Part shown: positions 1 through 6,123 of the stretch, one piece after another | Numbering within the stretch: position 1 is the first letter of the stretch | Layout: the number at the start of each line of letters is the position of its first letter | DNA from: JAHJGG01 sp041658785 | GTDB lineage: Bacteria > Patescibacteriota > Patescibacteriia > Magasanikbacterales > UBA922 | Assembly: GCA_041658785.1 (NCBI GenBank) | Contig: JBAZZL010000040.1 | Span: 1 to 9,998 of the forward strand | Direction of reading: 5' to 3' | DNA: 9,998 nt | The notes under the pieces: model-generated | The model's input: only the letters and a program-made list of their open reading frames with translations | What the model was told of the DNA's origin: nothing | Database searches by the model: none | Position numbers and translations under genes: made by a program

Positions 1-86
1 CCGCTATCCAAACACTCATTTCCGAAGCTGAATTGCAAGTTTCTGGAAACAGCCGACAAAGAGAGCTTAAATTACAGTATTTTTAA
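1..86 (+). CDS. 3' end of an unidentified gene
   Basis: One frame is open from the window edge (first full codon at base 3) and stops at TAA 84-86, giving 27 residues that end in RQRELKLQYF. The tail is hydrophilic and looks helical (SEAELQVSGNSRQRELK), as expected for a real protein C-terminus. A bidirectional terminator-like hairpin follows at 162-190. A second frame is also open here, up to 291, but it runs antisense through the next gene and is less likely. I do not recognise the family, and too little is visible to assign a function. Confidence 0.35.
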   Translation, partial: AIQTLISEAELQVSGNSRQRELKLQYF

Positions 87-161
87 CGCAACACTAGTGT
101 CGAAAACGTTAGGTGAAATTGGCTTCCCCAATAATTGTTTACAGGCTATTATAAAGATAAA

Positions 162-190
162 AAAACACTCTTTTTTAATAGGAGTGTTTT
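162..190 (-). terminator. intrinsic terminator, possibly bidirectional
   Basis: A perfect 9-bp stem, AAAACACTC (162-170) with GAGTGTTTT (182-190), has an 11-nt loop. On the minus strand a T-run follows the stem, so it suits the leftward gene ending at 204. The plus strand is also T-rich after the stem, so it could stop the rightward gene ending at 86. The two genes converge here. Confidence 0.75.
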
Positions 191-203
191 GTTTTTTAAA
201 ATT

Positions 204-473
204 TTATGTAGCTAATCCGACGAGCGGCTTGATTTGTTTAACATCATCTTCGACACGTCTGACTCTGTTGCCAATAAAAGTAAGTTCCTGATCTTTCTTC
301 TCTGATAGTTTGATTATCTTATCCAAAGCATTCATCACTTCTTGATGATCTTTTTTAGTTACCATGTTTTCCTCAATGCGATCAAGCCGCTCTGTATGGT
401 CAACTACGGCATGAGCAATCGCGTCTAACTGTTTGTCATGGTCTTTTAATGTTTTCATTACTTCTTCACTCAT
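204..473 (-). CDS. small predicted coiled-coil protein, unknown function
   Basis: 89 residues, charged and almost wholly helical, with spaced hydrophobics typical of a coiled coil (KDHDKQLDAIAHAVVDH, ERLDRIEENM, RVRRVEDDVKQIKPL). There is no signal peptide or membrane segment. The start at 473 (MSEEVMKTLK) is preferred over an upstream ATG at 512: a promoter at 484-512 ends 10 nt before it, so the upstream start would lie inside the promoter. The mRNA would begin about 3 nt before this ATG, making it nearly leaderless, and no Shine-Dalgarno site is present. Small proteins of this repeated-helix type are common in Patescibacteria; the role is unknown. It could serve as an oligomerisation or scaffold protein, but that is only a guess. 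Confidence 0.7.
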   Translation of the reverse strand: MSEEVMKTLKDHDKQLDAIAHAVVDHTERLDRIEENMVTKKDHQEVMNALDKIIKLSEKKDQELTFIGNRVRRVEDDVKQIKPLVGLAT

Positions 474-483
474 AGTAGACCAT

Positions 484-512
484 AGTGTACCAGTCATTAA
501 AAATACTGTCAA
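484..512 (-). promoter_or_regulatory. sigma70-type promoter with extended -10
   Basis: TTGACA (512-507), a 17-nt spacer, then TACACT (489-484) preceded by TG one base upstream. The -35 overlaps the stop codon of the small upstream reading frame (509-595). The predicted start of transcription is about 476-477, next to the ATG at 473. Confidence 0.65.
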
Positions 513-595
513 ATAGGATAGTAGGACTCCTCCATCAGTTTTAACGCTTTGACAAACTCGGGATTGATTTCAATATCGGGTTGTTTTTTTGGCAC
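509..595 (-). pseudogene. 28-codon reading frame, possible remnant of a helicase/ATPase N-terminus
   Basis: A GTG at 595 opens a 28-codon frame ending in TGA 509-511. Its sequence includes DIEINPEFVKALKLMEES, which reads like protein rather than noise. From memory it resembles the extreme N-terminus of PIF1-like AAA helicases in this lineage, which have 'NPEF.KAL.LME' just before the Walker A motif; no Walker A follows here in any frame. It is in frame with the stop of the host-attachment gene (TGA 599-601), one codon later. It could be a gene fragment, a real micropeptide or a readthrough extension. No clear Shine-Dalgarno site is present. Confidence 0.3.
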
Positions 596-598
596 AAA

Positions 599-1042
599 TC
601 AACCAATAAATTTCAAACTATCCCTAAACAATTCACGTACTTTACCTTGATCCACATAAGTATAATTGCCAAAGATGTATTTTATCTCCACCCCAGGTAA
701 AACTTTTTCAAATTCTTTAGCAACTAAATTTTTTAACTCTTTGGGAACAGCGCAAACCAAATGAACAAATTTTTCCGCTTGCCAAAAAACAGCGGTCTTT
801 TTGGCAATATCAACAATATTTTTTACAGACTCAAGCTCTCTTTGTTGATTGGTAGAATCAGTAGCTCCGCCGCGAGACGAATCGCGTCCGGATGATTCGG
901 TCAGGCCTTCGCGGTCGCTAAACTTTTCTTTTTCATACGTTATCGTTTTAATTTGCTCGGCGCGATCTTCTGTCAGGCGCTGCCATTTCGCTTCATGGGT
1001 GTTGAGGATGACGAAAAGAGACGGGTAATGCTGGTTGGGCAT
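599..1042 (-). CDS. host-attachment / baeRF-family protein
   Basis: 147 residues. The N-terminus (residues 8-28, SLFVILNTHEAKWQRLTED) forms the first strand and turn typical of the Host_attach family ('protein required for attachment to host cells'), which belongs to the bacterial/archaeal eRF1-like (baeRF) fold. A Gly/Ser/Arg-rich linker (about 48-66) follows, then an alpha/beta region containing a hydrophobic strand (FVHLVCAVPKELKNL) and a C-terminal GNYTYVDQGKVRELF. Family members are predicted RNA- or ribosome-associated proteins; despite the name, attachment is not well supported. It is a single gene with its own promoter near 1104-1112 and lies just beyond the csp terminator. No Shine-Dalgarno site precedes the ATG; the leader is A/T-rich. 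Confidence 0.75.
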   Translation of the reverse strand: MPNQHYPSLFVILNTHEAKWQRLTEDRAEQIKTITYEKEKFSDREGLTESSGRDSSRGGATDSTNQQRELESVKNIVDIAKKTAVFWQAEKFVHLVCAVPKELKNLVAKEFEKVLPGVEIKYIFGNYTYVDQGKVRELFRDSLKFIG

Positions 1043-1103
1043 ATTTTTTGTTAAGATATTATTGAATAACTTTTTTTATGTTGATTAAATTATTGACAGA
1101 ATC

Positions 1104-1112
1104 ATTATATCA
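1104..1112 (-). promoter_or_regulatory. extended -10 promoter for the host-attachment gene
   Basis: TGATATAAT on the minus strand is a perfect TATAAT with the TGn extension. The -35 is weak (TTTTGT at 1132-1127, 17-nt spacer). Transcription would begin near 1097, leaving a leader of about 55 nt before the ATG at 1042. Confidence 0.6.
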
Positions 1113-1122
1113 CCAAAACTAT

Positions 1123-1181
1123 CAAAACAAAAACCCGCCCCCTTGCCTCGCCGAAGCTTCGGCGTAGGCGGGTAGGGCGGA
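1123..1181 (-). terminator. intrinsic terminator of the csp gene with palindromic core
   Basis: Outer stem CCGCCC (1135-1140) with GGGCGG (1175-1180), middle stem GCCT (1145-1148) with AGGC (1166-1169), and a perfect 16-base core palindrome CGCCGAAGCTTCGGCG (1149-1164). On the minus strand TTTTTGTTTTG follows, giving a strong terminator 20 nt after the csp stop. The core looks like a dispersed palindromic repeat used here as a terminator. Confidence 0.8.
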
Positions 1182-1201
1182 TTTTTTACCTTGTAAAGAA
1201 G

Positions 1202-1405
1202 TTAGACAACCCTCTTAACCTTCACAGCGCTAAAGCCTTTTGGACCTTCTTCAACTTCAAATTCTACTTTGTCGCCTTCGCGAAGATCATCATAGTCTAC
1301 GTCTACAAGCTCGTTTTTGTGAAAAAAAAGATCTTTCTCTTCACCTTCACGTTTGATGAAACCAAACCCCTTATCGGTAAGTCTGGCAATTACACCTTGT
1401 TGCAT
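1202..1405 (-). CDS. cspA: cold-shock domain protein
   Basis: 67 residues, the usual length of a stand-alone cold-shock protein: a five-stranded OB fold that binds single-stranded RNA/DNA and melts RNA structure. RNP1 is KGFGFIKRE and RNP2 is LFFHKNEL. The start is MQQGVIARL at 1405; an upstream in-frame ATG at 1474 would add 23 residues with no family counterpart and lies within the leader. The mRNA leader is long (about 144 nt from a promoter at 1556-1584), as in regulated csp genes. No good Shine-Dalgarno site is visible. The gene is monocistronic with a strong terminator. Confidence 0.92.
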   Translation of the reverse strand: MQQGVIARLTDKGFGFIKREGEEKDLFFHKNELVDVDYDDLREGDKVEFEVEEGPKGFSAVKVKRVV

Positions 1406-1549
1406 ATAGGTTATAAAACAAATGAATAACTCGTCCGCCTTGAGCGGACTGGCCGCTTTGGGGAAACGCATCAAACCCAGTATAGTCCCTACCCTAGACA
1501 GGCAGGTCCAAACTCGACTACGTTTGCTTCACAACACTGTTTTTGATTG
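1406..1549 (-). promoter_or_regulatory. long 5' leader of the csp mRNA
   Basis: The distance from the predicted transcription start to the csp ATG is about 144 nt with no convincing gene. It contains a perfect 6-bp hairpin, GTCCGC (1433-1438) with GCGGAC (1444-1449). Long structured leaders control translation and stability of csp mRNAs in other bacteria. A regulatory role here is inference from length and position only. Confidence 0.45.
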
Positions 1550-1555
1550 GCTTAA

Positions 1556-1584
1556 GGATAACACAAGATGGGAAGATTTGTCAA
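1556..1584 (-). promoter_or_regulatory. promoter of the csp gene
   Basis: Consensus TTGACA (1584-1579), 17-nt spacer, TTATCC (1561-1556). An 18-nt alternative gives TATCCT with a TGT extension. It faces left, toward csp. Confidence 0.65.
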
Positions 1585-1708
1585 GCGGCGCGGGGTTATA
1601 CAATTATTAATGGCTAATAACCACTAATCAAAGGTATGAACCTTAGAGCAAGCTCCTGACTCTTGTTCCGTCCCGACACAAAATCGAAACTGGGAAACTT
1701 GTCTAGCT

Positions 1709-1744
1709 CGTCTTCGCCAGTCCGCCAGCTGGCGGACGGAGACG
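1709..1744 (-). terminator. hairpin after the polysaccharide operon, possible terminator
   Basis: An 18-base perfect palindrome GTCCGCCAGCTGGCGGAC (1720-1737) sits inside an outer stem CGTCT (1709-1713) with AGACG (1740-1744), 2 nt after the glycosyltransferase stop. There is no T-run on the minus strand, so it may act as a 3' stabiliser or be a dispersed repeat rather than a classical terminator. The remaining bases between here and the csp promoter show no gene. Confidence 0.4.
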
Positions 1745-1746
1745 GA

Positions 1747-2964
1747 TTAAACACTATCACGCAGCAATGCCAAAAATTCCTGCGCTGTTTTATCCCACCT
1801 AAACTCCTTTGCCTTATTACGCCCTCTCTTTATAAACAATTCTCTTAACTTATTATCTTCCAATAACTGCCCCATCGCCCTCGCCATCTCATTGACATTA
1901 TACGGATTAACCAAATGCGCGGCATCGCCCGCCACCTCTGGCAAAGACGAACGGTTGCTGGTGACAACGGGAATGCCGCTAGCCATGGCTTCAAGCACGG
2001 GAAAGCCAAAGCCTTCGTATAAACTTGGATAGATAAACAGATCCGCTAATCCGTATAACATTCTTTTGTCTTTTTCATCAACATAACCGAGGTATTCCAC
2101 GCCCGGAGTAGTATTAATTTTGGCCATGATTGGTTCGCTCTTCCAGCCCTTGGCGCCCGCAATAATTAGTGAATAATGATTAATGATCAAACAACTTTTT
2201 TCAAACGCTTCCATAATCGCTTCAATATTTTTTCTAGGTTCAATAGTACCAAGAAATAAAATAAACTTTTCAGGCAAATTATACTTCTTTTTTACTTCCA
2301 ATTTCCAATTTCCAATTTCCAATTTCCAGTTTCCAGTTTCTAATTTCTCAAAACCAGAACATAAACCGGGGTATAAAACTTTAACTTTATCTGCACAGAT
2401 GTCATACAATTCAATAACATCCCTCGCCGTATTCTCCGATGGCGTTAAAATCAAATCCGCCCGTTCGCACTGTTTTCGAGGATTAATAATCTTGTGCCAC
2501 AGCCGACGCTTGGCGGAAAAACATTCTGGTAAAATTTCAAATGATAAATCGTGGATGGTGAGGAGGTGTTTGGTTTTTGAGGATACTGAAGCAAAATTTA
2601 AGTTTGGAGAAAACCAAATATCGATCAACCTCTTTCCCCTTTCCCCTCTCCTCTTTCCACAAACTATTTTATCCAGCTTCGGCCATTTGAACAAAACCTG
2701 CGATGCGTTAAACAGCTTGTTAGGGTAGCGCGTCCCTGCGTAATGCACATTCTCTTGATTCCACAATCTCACGCAGTCAGACATCTTTTCGTATTTCGTA
2801 TTTTCGTACCCTTTCGTATTTCGTATCTTAAATGAATTATAAAAAAGAAAATATTGATTATTTTTGTCAATTTTAAAAAGAGCGTTGAGGAGCTCGTGGG
2901 TATACTCGCCAACGCCGGTTCTGATTGGATCCATGAGGGAGCGGATGTCAACGCCGATACGCAT
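1747..2964 (-). CDS. GT4-family glycosyltransferase (MtfB-like), with repeat insertions
   Basis: 405 residues, GT-B fold. It transfers a sugar from a nucleotide-sugar donor to a growing lipid-linked glycan in the cytoplasm. N-terminal domain: MRIGVDIRSL, then RTGVGEYTHELL (15-26) and LLTIHDLSF (134-142). C-terminal domain: ILFLGTIEPRKN (235-246) and the EX7E motif EGFGFPVLE with E317 and E325. It is the last gene of the operon. Three low-complexity stretches look inserted: KIRNTKGYENTKYEK (46-60), KRRGERGKR (104-112) and the heptad repeat around 207-225, in the linker between the two domains. All keep the frame. AGGA lies only 2 nt before the ATG, so the ribosome site is poor. The start codon is the first edge of an inverted repeat that brackets the upstream GxxExxY gene. 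Confidence 0.9.
   Translation of the reverse strand: MRIGVDIRSLMDPIRTGVGEYTHELLNALFKIDKNNQYFLFYNSFKIRNTKGYENTKYEKMSDCVRLWNQENVHYAGTRYPNKLFNASQVLFKWPKLDKIVCGKRRGERGKRLIDIWFSPNLNFASVSSKTKHLLTIHDLSFEILPECFSAKRRLWHKIINPRKQCERADLILTPSENTARDVIELYDICADKVKVLYPGLCSGFEKLETGNWKLEIGNWKLEVKKKYNLPEKFILFLGTIEPRKNIEAIMEAFEKSCLIINHYSLIIAGAKGWKSEPIMAKINTTPGVEYLGYVDEKDKRMLYGLADLFIYPSLYEGFGFPVLEAMASGIPVVTSNRSSLPEVAGDAAHLVNPYNVNEMARAMGQLLEDNKLRELFIKRGRNKAKEFRWDKTAQEFLALLRDSV
2296..2344 (-). repeat. 7-bp tandem repeat inside the glycosyltransferase gene
   Basis: Seven copies of a 7-bp unit (plus strand TTCCAAT four times, TTCCAGT twice, TTCTAAT once). Since 7 is one more than a multiple of 3, the coded peptide has a 7-residue period (KLETGNW, KLEIGNW, KLEVKKK). 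Gain or loss of one unit would shift the frame. Confidence 0.9.
2784..2829 (-). repeat. degenerate TACGAAA-type repeat inside the glycosyltransferase gene
   Basis: The plus strand reads TTTCGTA repeatedly with small spacers (TTTTCGTATTTCGTATTTTC, then CCTTTCGTATTTCGTATC). The same motif builds the intergenic hairpin at 4584-4662. Here it is translated in frame as residues of roughly 46-60. Confidence 0.75.
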
Positions 2965-3467
2965 AATCCTAATATACTAATTTATCCTAATGCTACAAAT
3001 AGTTATAAAAACTTTTTCCTGACGTCTTTCTCTAATTTTAAAACTCTTTTTGGATGGATATATTCTTGTCTAAAATTAACAATGATTCCCAATTCAATAT
3101 TCAAGCACTGCAGATACCGTTGCGTTTGATAATAATCTTCGCGGGTAATTATTGGTTTCGCTTTCAGTTCGAGCAAAACTTTATTTTCAATAACAAAATC
3201 TACGCGATTCCCAGTATGAGCCACCGTCAGCTCCCTCTGGTATTTTAAATTTTTCTCCCCCAATCTTTTTTGGAGCAAATCACCATATTGTTTTTCTCTA
3301 CCGTATCTGCCAATCTCATTATGAACCAAAAAACATAGTCCTACCACCTCATAAGATAATTCTGGATATAATAATTTACCTAGCGTATTCATACATCCTT
3401 CTTCAAAAATCTATTATTAATCGCAATTTTATTAGTAGCATTAGTATAATTCGTATATTAGGATTAT
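2963..3467. mobile_element. candidate mobile cassette: GxxExxY gene with imperfect inverted repeats
   Basis: The arm at 2963-3001 and the reverse complement of 3429-3467 share ATAATCCTAATATAC, AATT, CTAATGCTAC and AATA in the same order: about 35 of 39 positions with one gap. They enclose only the GxxExxY gene. The outer edges fall exactly at the start codon of one glycosyltransferase (2964) and the stop of the other (3464-3466), as though the cassette sits between two formerly adjacent operon genes. There is no transposase, so movement would need outside help. The mobility is inference. Confidence 0.4.
3003..3392 (-). CDS. GxxExxY protein
   Basis: 129 residues, the usual size of this family, which is often assigned to the PD-(D/E)XK nuclease-like superfamily. 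Visible parts: VHNEIGRYGREKQYGDLL (around 24-41), the signature region, although its spacing is closer to GxExxY; and RVDFVIENKVLLELKA (63-78), carrying the D...ExK residues of the nuclease-like core. The ATG at 3392 has a good ribosome site (AAGGA, 5 nt), unlike its operon neighbours. The gene interrupts two sugar genes and is bracketed by inverted repeats. The molecular role of the family is not settled; the gene probably has no part in sugar transfer. Confidence 0.85.
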   Translation of the reverse strand: MNTLGKLLYPELSYEVVGLCFLVHNEIGRYGREKQYGDLLQKRLGEKNLKYQRELTVAHTGNRVDFVIENKVLLELKAKPIITREDYYQTQRYLQCLNIELGIIVNFRQEYIHPKRVLKLEKDVRKKFL

Positions 3468-4582
3468 ATCAACCGGCACTGATTCAACCCTCTCCTAAAC
3501 TCTTCATATCTCTCCTCCACATAATTTTTAATTTTATCTTTAAACTTGTCCGCGCTGAAATGTTCTGCCCGCTGTCTAATCTTGTCGCTATCCCAATCTT
3601 TTTCATTAAAATTCAAAACCGCGTCAAGCAACGACTCCCAGGTTTGATTATAAAAAAACACTCCTGTTTCACCCGGAATAACTGTTTCGGTTACTCCGCC
3701 AACGCCATAAGCAATCACCGGCCTTCCCGCCGCCATAGATTCAACAGCCGTAATACCCAGATCTTCAACCTGCGGATGAACAAAAGCTTTTGCTCCGCGC
3801 AACAACTCCCATTTTCTCTCTTCCGTCACTTTGTCTAAAAATTCAATATTCGGCTTGGCGGCTTTTCTAAGTTCGTCAAACTGCGGGCCGGAGCCAAAAA
3901 TTTTTAACGGAATCTTCAAGCGATTGAATACCGCTACCAGCAGATCAAAACGCTTGTAAGGCACAATGCGTCCGCCGGAAACAAAATATTCTCCTACCGG
4001 GGAAGACGGACGGTTTTCGCAAATATCCACCGGCGGGTAGATTATCTGGCTATCCCTTCGATAATACTTGCTGATGCGCTGCTGCACCGTCCGTGAGTTG
4101 GCGACAAAATCATCAACTCGATCCACGCTCATTTTGTCCCACAACCGCAGTTTGTGTATCAAACGCGGCAAAACTGCTTTGATCAGCTGGTTATACTTCA
4201 AATCAGAAATATACTCATGCGTCTCTGTCCAAAGATAGCGCGTCGGAGTGTGGCAGTAGGAAATATGCAAAGTCTCCGGACGAGTCAGCACCCCCTTGGC
4301 AAAAGCGCTGGTGGAAGACAAAACGATATCAAACTCATGCAGGTTGTGCCGCTCGATCGCCAAAGGCATGAGCGGCAGATACCATTGATATTTTGACTTG
4401 CCAAAGGGCATCTTGGCTAAAAAAGACTGGCGCACGTCAGCATCCTTAAAATCCCTTATTTTATTCTTATCATGAAACAAAACAAAAATCGGCGCCTCGG
4501 GCCAAATCTCGTGTAAAGCTTTCAAGACCCGTTCCGCGCCTCCATCTTGGGCGAGATAGTCGTGGACTAAAGCAATCTTCAT
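3464..4582 (-). CDS. GT4-family glycosyltransferase, WbaZ-like (mannosyltransferase type)
   Basis: 372 residues, GT-B fold, cytoplasmic or membrane-peripheral. The N-terminus MKIALVHDYL with GGAERVLKAL (14-23) is typical of WbaZ-like enzymes, followed by SYCHTPTRYLW (108-118). The C-terminal half has GGRIVPYKRFDLL (203-215) and the EX7E motif EDLGITAVE with E273 and E281. The family transfers hexoses, commonly mannose, onto O-antigen or capsule-type repeat units; the exact sugar cannot be read from the sequence. It is the second gene of the operon. The space upstream, to the sugar transferase stop, is filled by a 34-bp-arm hairpin (4584-4662), and no Shine-Dalgarno site is visible. Its stop codon lies in the right arm of the GxxExxY-flanking inverted repeat. 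Confidence 0.92.
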   Translation of the reverse strand: MKIALVHDYLAQDGGAERVLKALHEIWPEAPIFVLFHDKNKIRDFKDADVRQSFLAKMPFGKSKYQWYLPLMPLAIERHNLHEFDIVLSSTSAFAKGVLTRPETLHISYCHTPTRYLWTETHEYISDLKYNQLIKAVLPRLIHKLRLWDKMSVDRVDDFVANSRTVQQRISKYYRRDSQIIYPPVDICENRPSSPVGEYFVSGGRIVPYKRFDLLVAVFNRLKIPLKIFGSGPQFDELRKAAKPNIEFLDKVTEERKWELLRGAKAFVHPQVEDLGITAVESMAAGRPVIAYGVGGVTETVIPGETGVFFYNQTWESLLDAVLNFNEKDWDSDKIRQRAEHFSADKFKDKIKNYVEERYEEFRRGLNQCRLI

Positions 4583-4583
4583 A

Positions 4584-4662
4584 GATACGAACTACGAAAA
4601 TTTACGAAATTACGAAACAGCCAATCGCTTTCGTAATTTCGTATCCTTTCGTAGTTCGTATC
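4584..4662 (-). repeat. long intergenic inverted repeat of TACGAA-type units
   Basis: Arms 4584-4617 and 4629-4662 are complementary at 31 of 34 positions around an 11-nt loop. They fill the whole gap between the sugar transferase stop (TAG 4663-4665) and the next ATG (4582). Each arm is itself built of (T)TACGAA-like units. In RNA it would form a stable hairpin covering the place where a ribosome site is expected, so it may tune translation, RNA processing or read-through between the genes. Confidence 0.85.
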
Positions 4663-6081
4663 CTACAAAGCTTTTCGCTTCTTAAATAACACAAAAGGAG
4701 TTTTAATAAAAATAATCAAATCCATAAACAGACTCCACTTTTCAATATACAATACATCCAGACGAACTTCGTCTTCAAAAGACAGATCGCTCCGTCCGGA
4801 AATCTGCGCCAGACCGGTAATGCCAGGTTTGAGCGTCAAAACTTTTTTATGATGCTTTTCATATTTGGCTACCTCGCGCGGCTGATGCGGCCGCGGGCCG
4901 ACGATGCTCATTGAACCGCCAAGAACATTAAAAAATTGAGGCAGTTCATCTATGCTCCAGCGGCGAATAAAACGACCAAATGGCGTAACACGAGGATCAT
5001 CCGCAATTTTATAAACAGGGCCTTCCTTTGTCCCTTTTTCTTTAATAAGTTCTTTTTCTTGTTCTTCCGCTTTTTCGCCATGCTCTCCAAATTGCAAACC
5101 AGTACAATCTTTTTGGCGCATGGAACGAAACTTGAAAGTAAAAAATCTGCGCCCCCGAATCCCCACCCGTTCATTTTTGTAAATCACCGGCCGGCCGGTT
5201 TCCATCAAGCTGATCAAAGAAACAATAATCAAAAACGGACTTAGAATAATAATCACTGCCAAGCTCATTATAACATCAAACAAACGCTTTACCACCCGTC
5301 CCCAGCCATCAAGCATGGTTCTTTTCAACTCTACCACCGGTACTCCTGCCAAAGGACTAACCGCCATATTGGTAGAATAGGTAGCAAAAATATCTGCCGA
5401 ATATTTGAATACAAGGTGGCGCTCGTTGCAAAAATCAATTGCTCGCAAAGCTTCATTCTCGTTTGCTCGCGGGTTTGTAAAAAATACTTCATCTATGCCC
5501 AGCTTATCCAACCTGACTTCCATTGAATCGTCAAACTCTTTAAACTGTCCTACCACATTGTATCCCAACTCTTTGCGTTGCTTCAAAGTAGAAATAATTG
5601 CTTCAGCAATTGATTCTGTTCCAATTACTACCACTCGCCGGAGCCCCCAACCAGCCCGGTACATCAAACTTTTTATACCTCGCATCAAAAATCGGCCAAG
5701 ACTCACATAGATAATAGCAAAACCCCAGCCAGCTGCCACCAAAAATCTGGAATCAAACAACTGTTGGGTAAACATGATATACAGCGCCAACGCTCCCACT
5801 CCAGCGCTAGAAGCAAGAAACACCATGGTCAAATCACGCGAAAATTTTCTATTTGGATCAGTTGAATAAAGCCCGACAAGAGCAAAAATAATGAGCCAGC
5901 CGATAATCACCCAAAAGCTAATATCCAAAAACTCAACCAGAGTCATCTTGAAAATCACCGGCTTCAGACTGACTGCCCAATCGGTAAAACGTAAAAAATA
6001 AGCCGAAACCGCGGCTAAAATAAGCATGATAAAATCAATCGGCGCCTGCAAAATCATTAGAAGAAGTTCCGCGCGCTTCAT
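4663..6081 (-). CDS. polyprenyl-phosphate sugar-1-phosphate transferase (exopolysaccharide initiating enzyme)
   Basis: 472 residues. It moves a sugar-1-phosphate from a nucleotide sugar to undecaprenyl phosphate at the inner face of the membrane, the first step of surface-glycan assembly. N-terminal membrane segments lie around 11-30, 54-72, 84-104 and 113-131. A Rossmann-like CoA_binding_3 region follows (VVVIGTESIAEAI, 150-162). The bacterial sugar transferase domain starts at KRLFDVIMS (265), with a hydrophobic re-entrant segment at 268-292, KFRSM (317-321), the catalytic-type pair in SIDELPQ (D378, E379), GPRPH (395-399) and KPGITGLAQISGR (418-430). A charged stretch (about 330-355) separates KFRSM from the core. 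It is the first gene of the operon, about 36 nt from a predicted transcription start. No Shine-Dalgarno site is near the ATG. Confidence 0.93.
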   Translation of the reverse strand: MKRAELLLMILQAPIDFIMLILAAVSAYFLRFTDWAVSLKPVIFKMTLVEFLDISFWVIIGWLIIFALVGLYSTDPNRKFSRDLTMVFLASSAGVGALALYIMFTQQLFDSRFLVAAGWGFAIIYVSLGRFLMRGIKSLMYRAGWGLRRVVVIGTESIAEAIISTLKQRKELGYNVVGQFKEFDDSMEVRLDKLGIDEVFFTNPRANENEALRAIDFCNERHLVFKYSADIFATYSTNMAVSPLAGVPVVELKRTMLDGWGRVVKRLFDVIMSLAVIIILSPFLIIVSLISLMETGRPVIYKNERVGIRGRRFFTFKFRSMRQKDCTGLQFGEHGEKAEEQEKELIKEKGTKEGPVYKIADDPRVTPFGRFIRRWSIDELPQFFNVLGGSMSIVGPRPHQPREVAKYEKHHKKVLTLKPGITGLAQISGRSDLSFEDEVRLDVLYIEKWSLFMDLIIFIKTPFVLFKKRKAL

Positions 6082-6088
6082 AAAAAAT

Positions 6089-6112
6089 ATTCGTCAATAT
6101 ATTCGTCAATAT
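6089..6112 (-). repeat. two perfect 12-bp direct repeats in the operon leader
   Basis: ATTCGTCAATAT occurs at 6089-6100 and again at 6101-6112, inside the short leader of the polysaccharide mRNA. It could be a binding site for a regulator or a simple duplication. On the minus strand each copy includes TTGACGAAT. Confidence 0.7.
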
Positions 6113-6123
6113 CCTCAACTTAC

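Noticed and set aside
599..601. TGA recoded as glycine or another residue (code 25)
   Set aside because: Several genes end properly at TGA, and no conserved protein here needs TGA to be read through.
1422..1610. Rightward 62-codon frame opposite the csp leader
   Set aside because: Low-complexity, no family resemblance, antisense to a convincing promoter and leader.
1611..1708. Possible small RNA between the sugar operon and csp
   Set aside because: Only a weak hairpin with a wobble pair (GAGCAAG with CTTGTTC) and no terminator T-run; not enough to call.
2296..2344. CRISPR-like array
   Set aside because: The repeats are directly adjacent 7-bp units without spacers and are translated within a glycosyltransferase.
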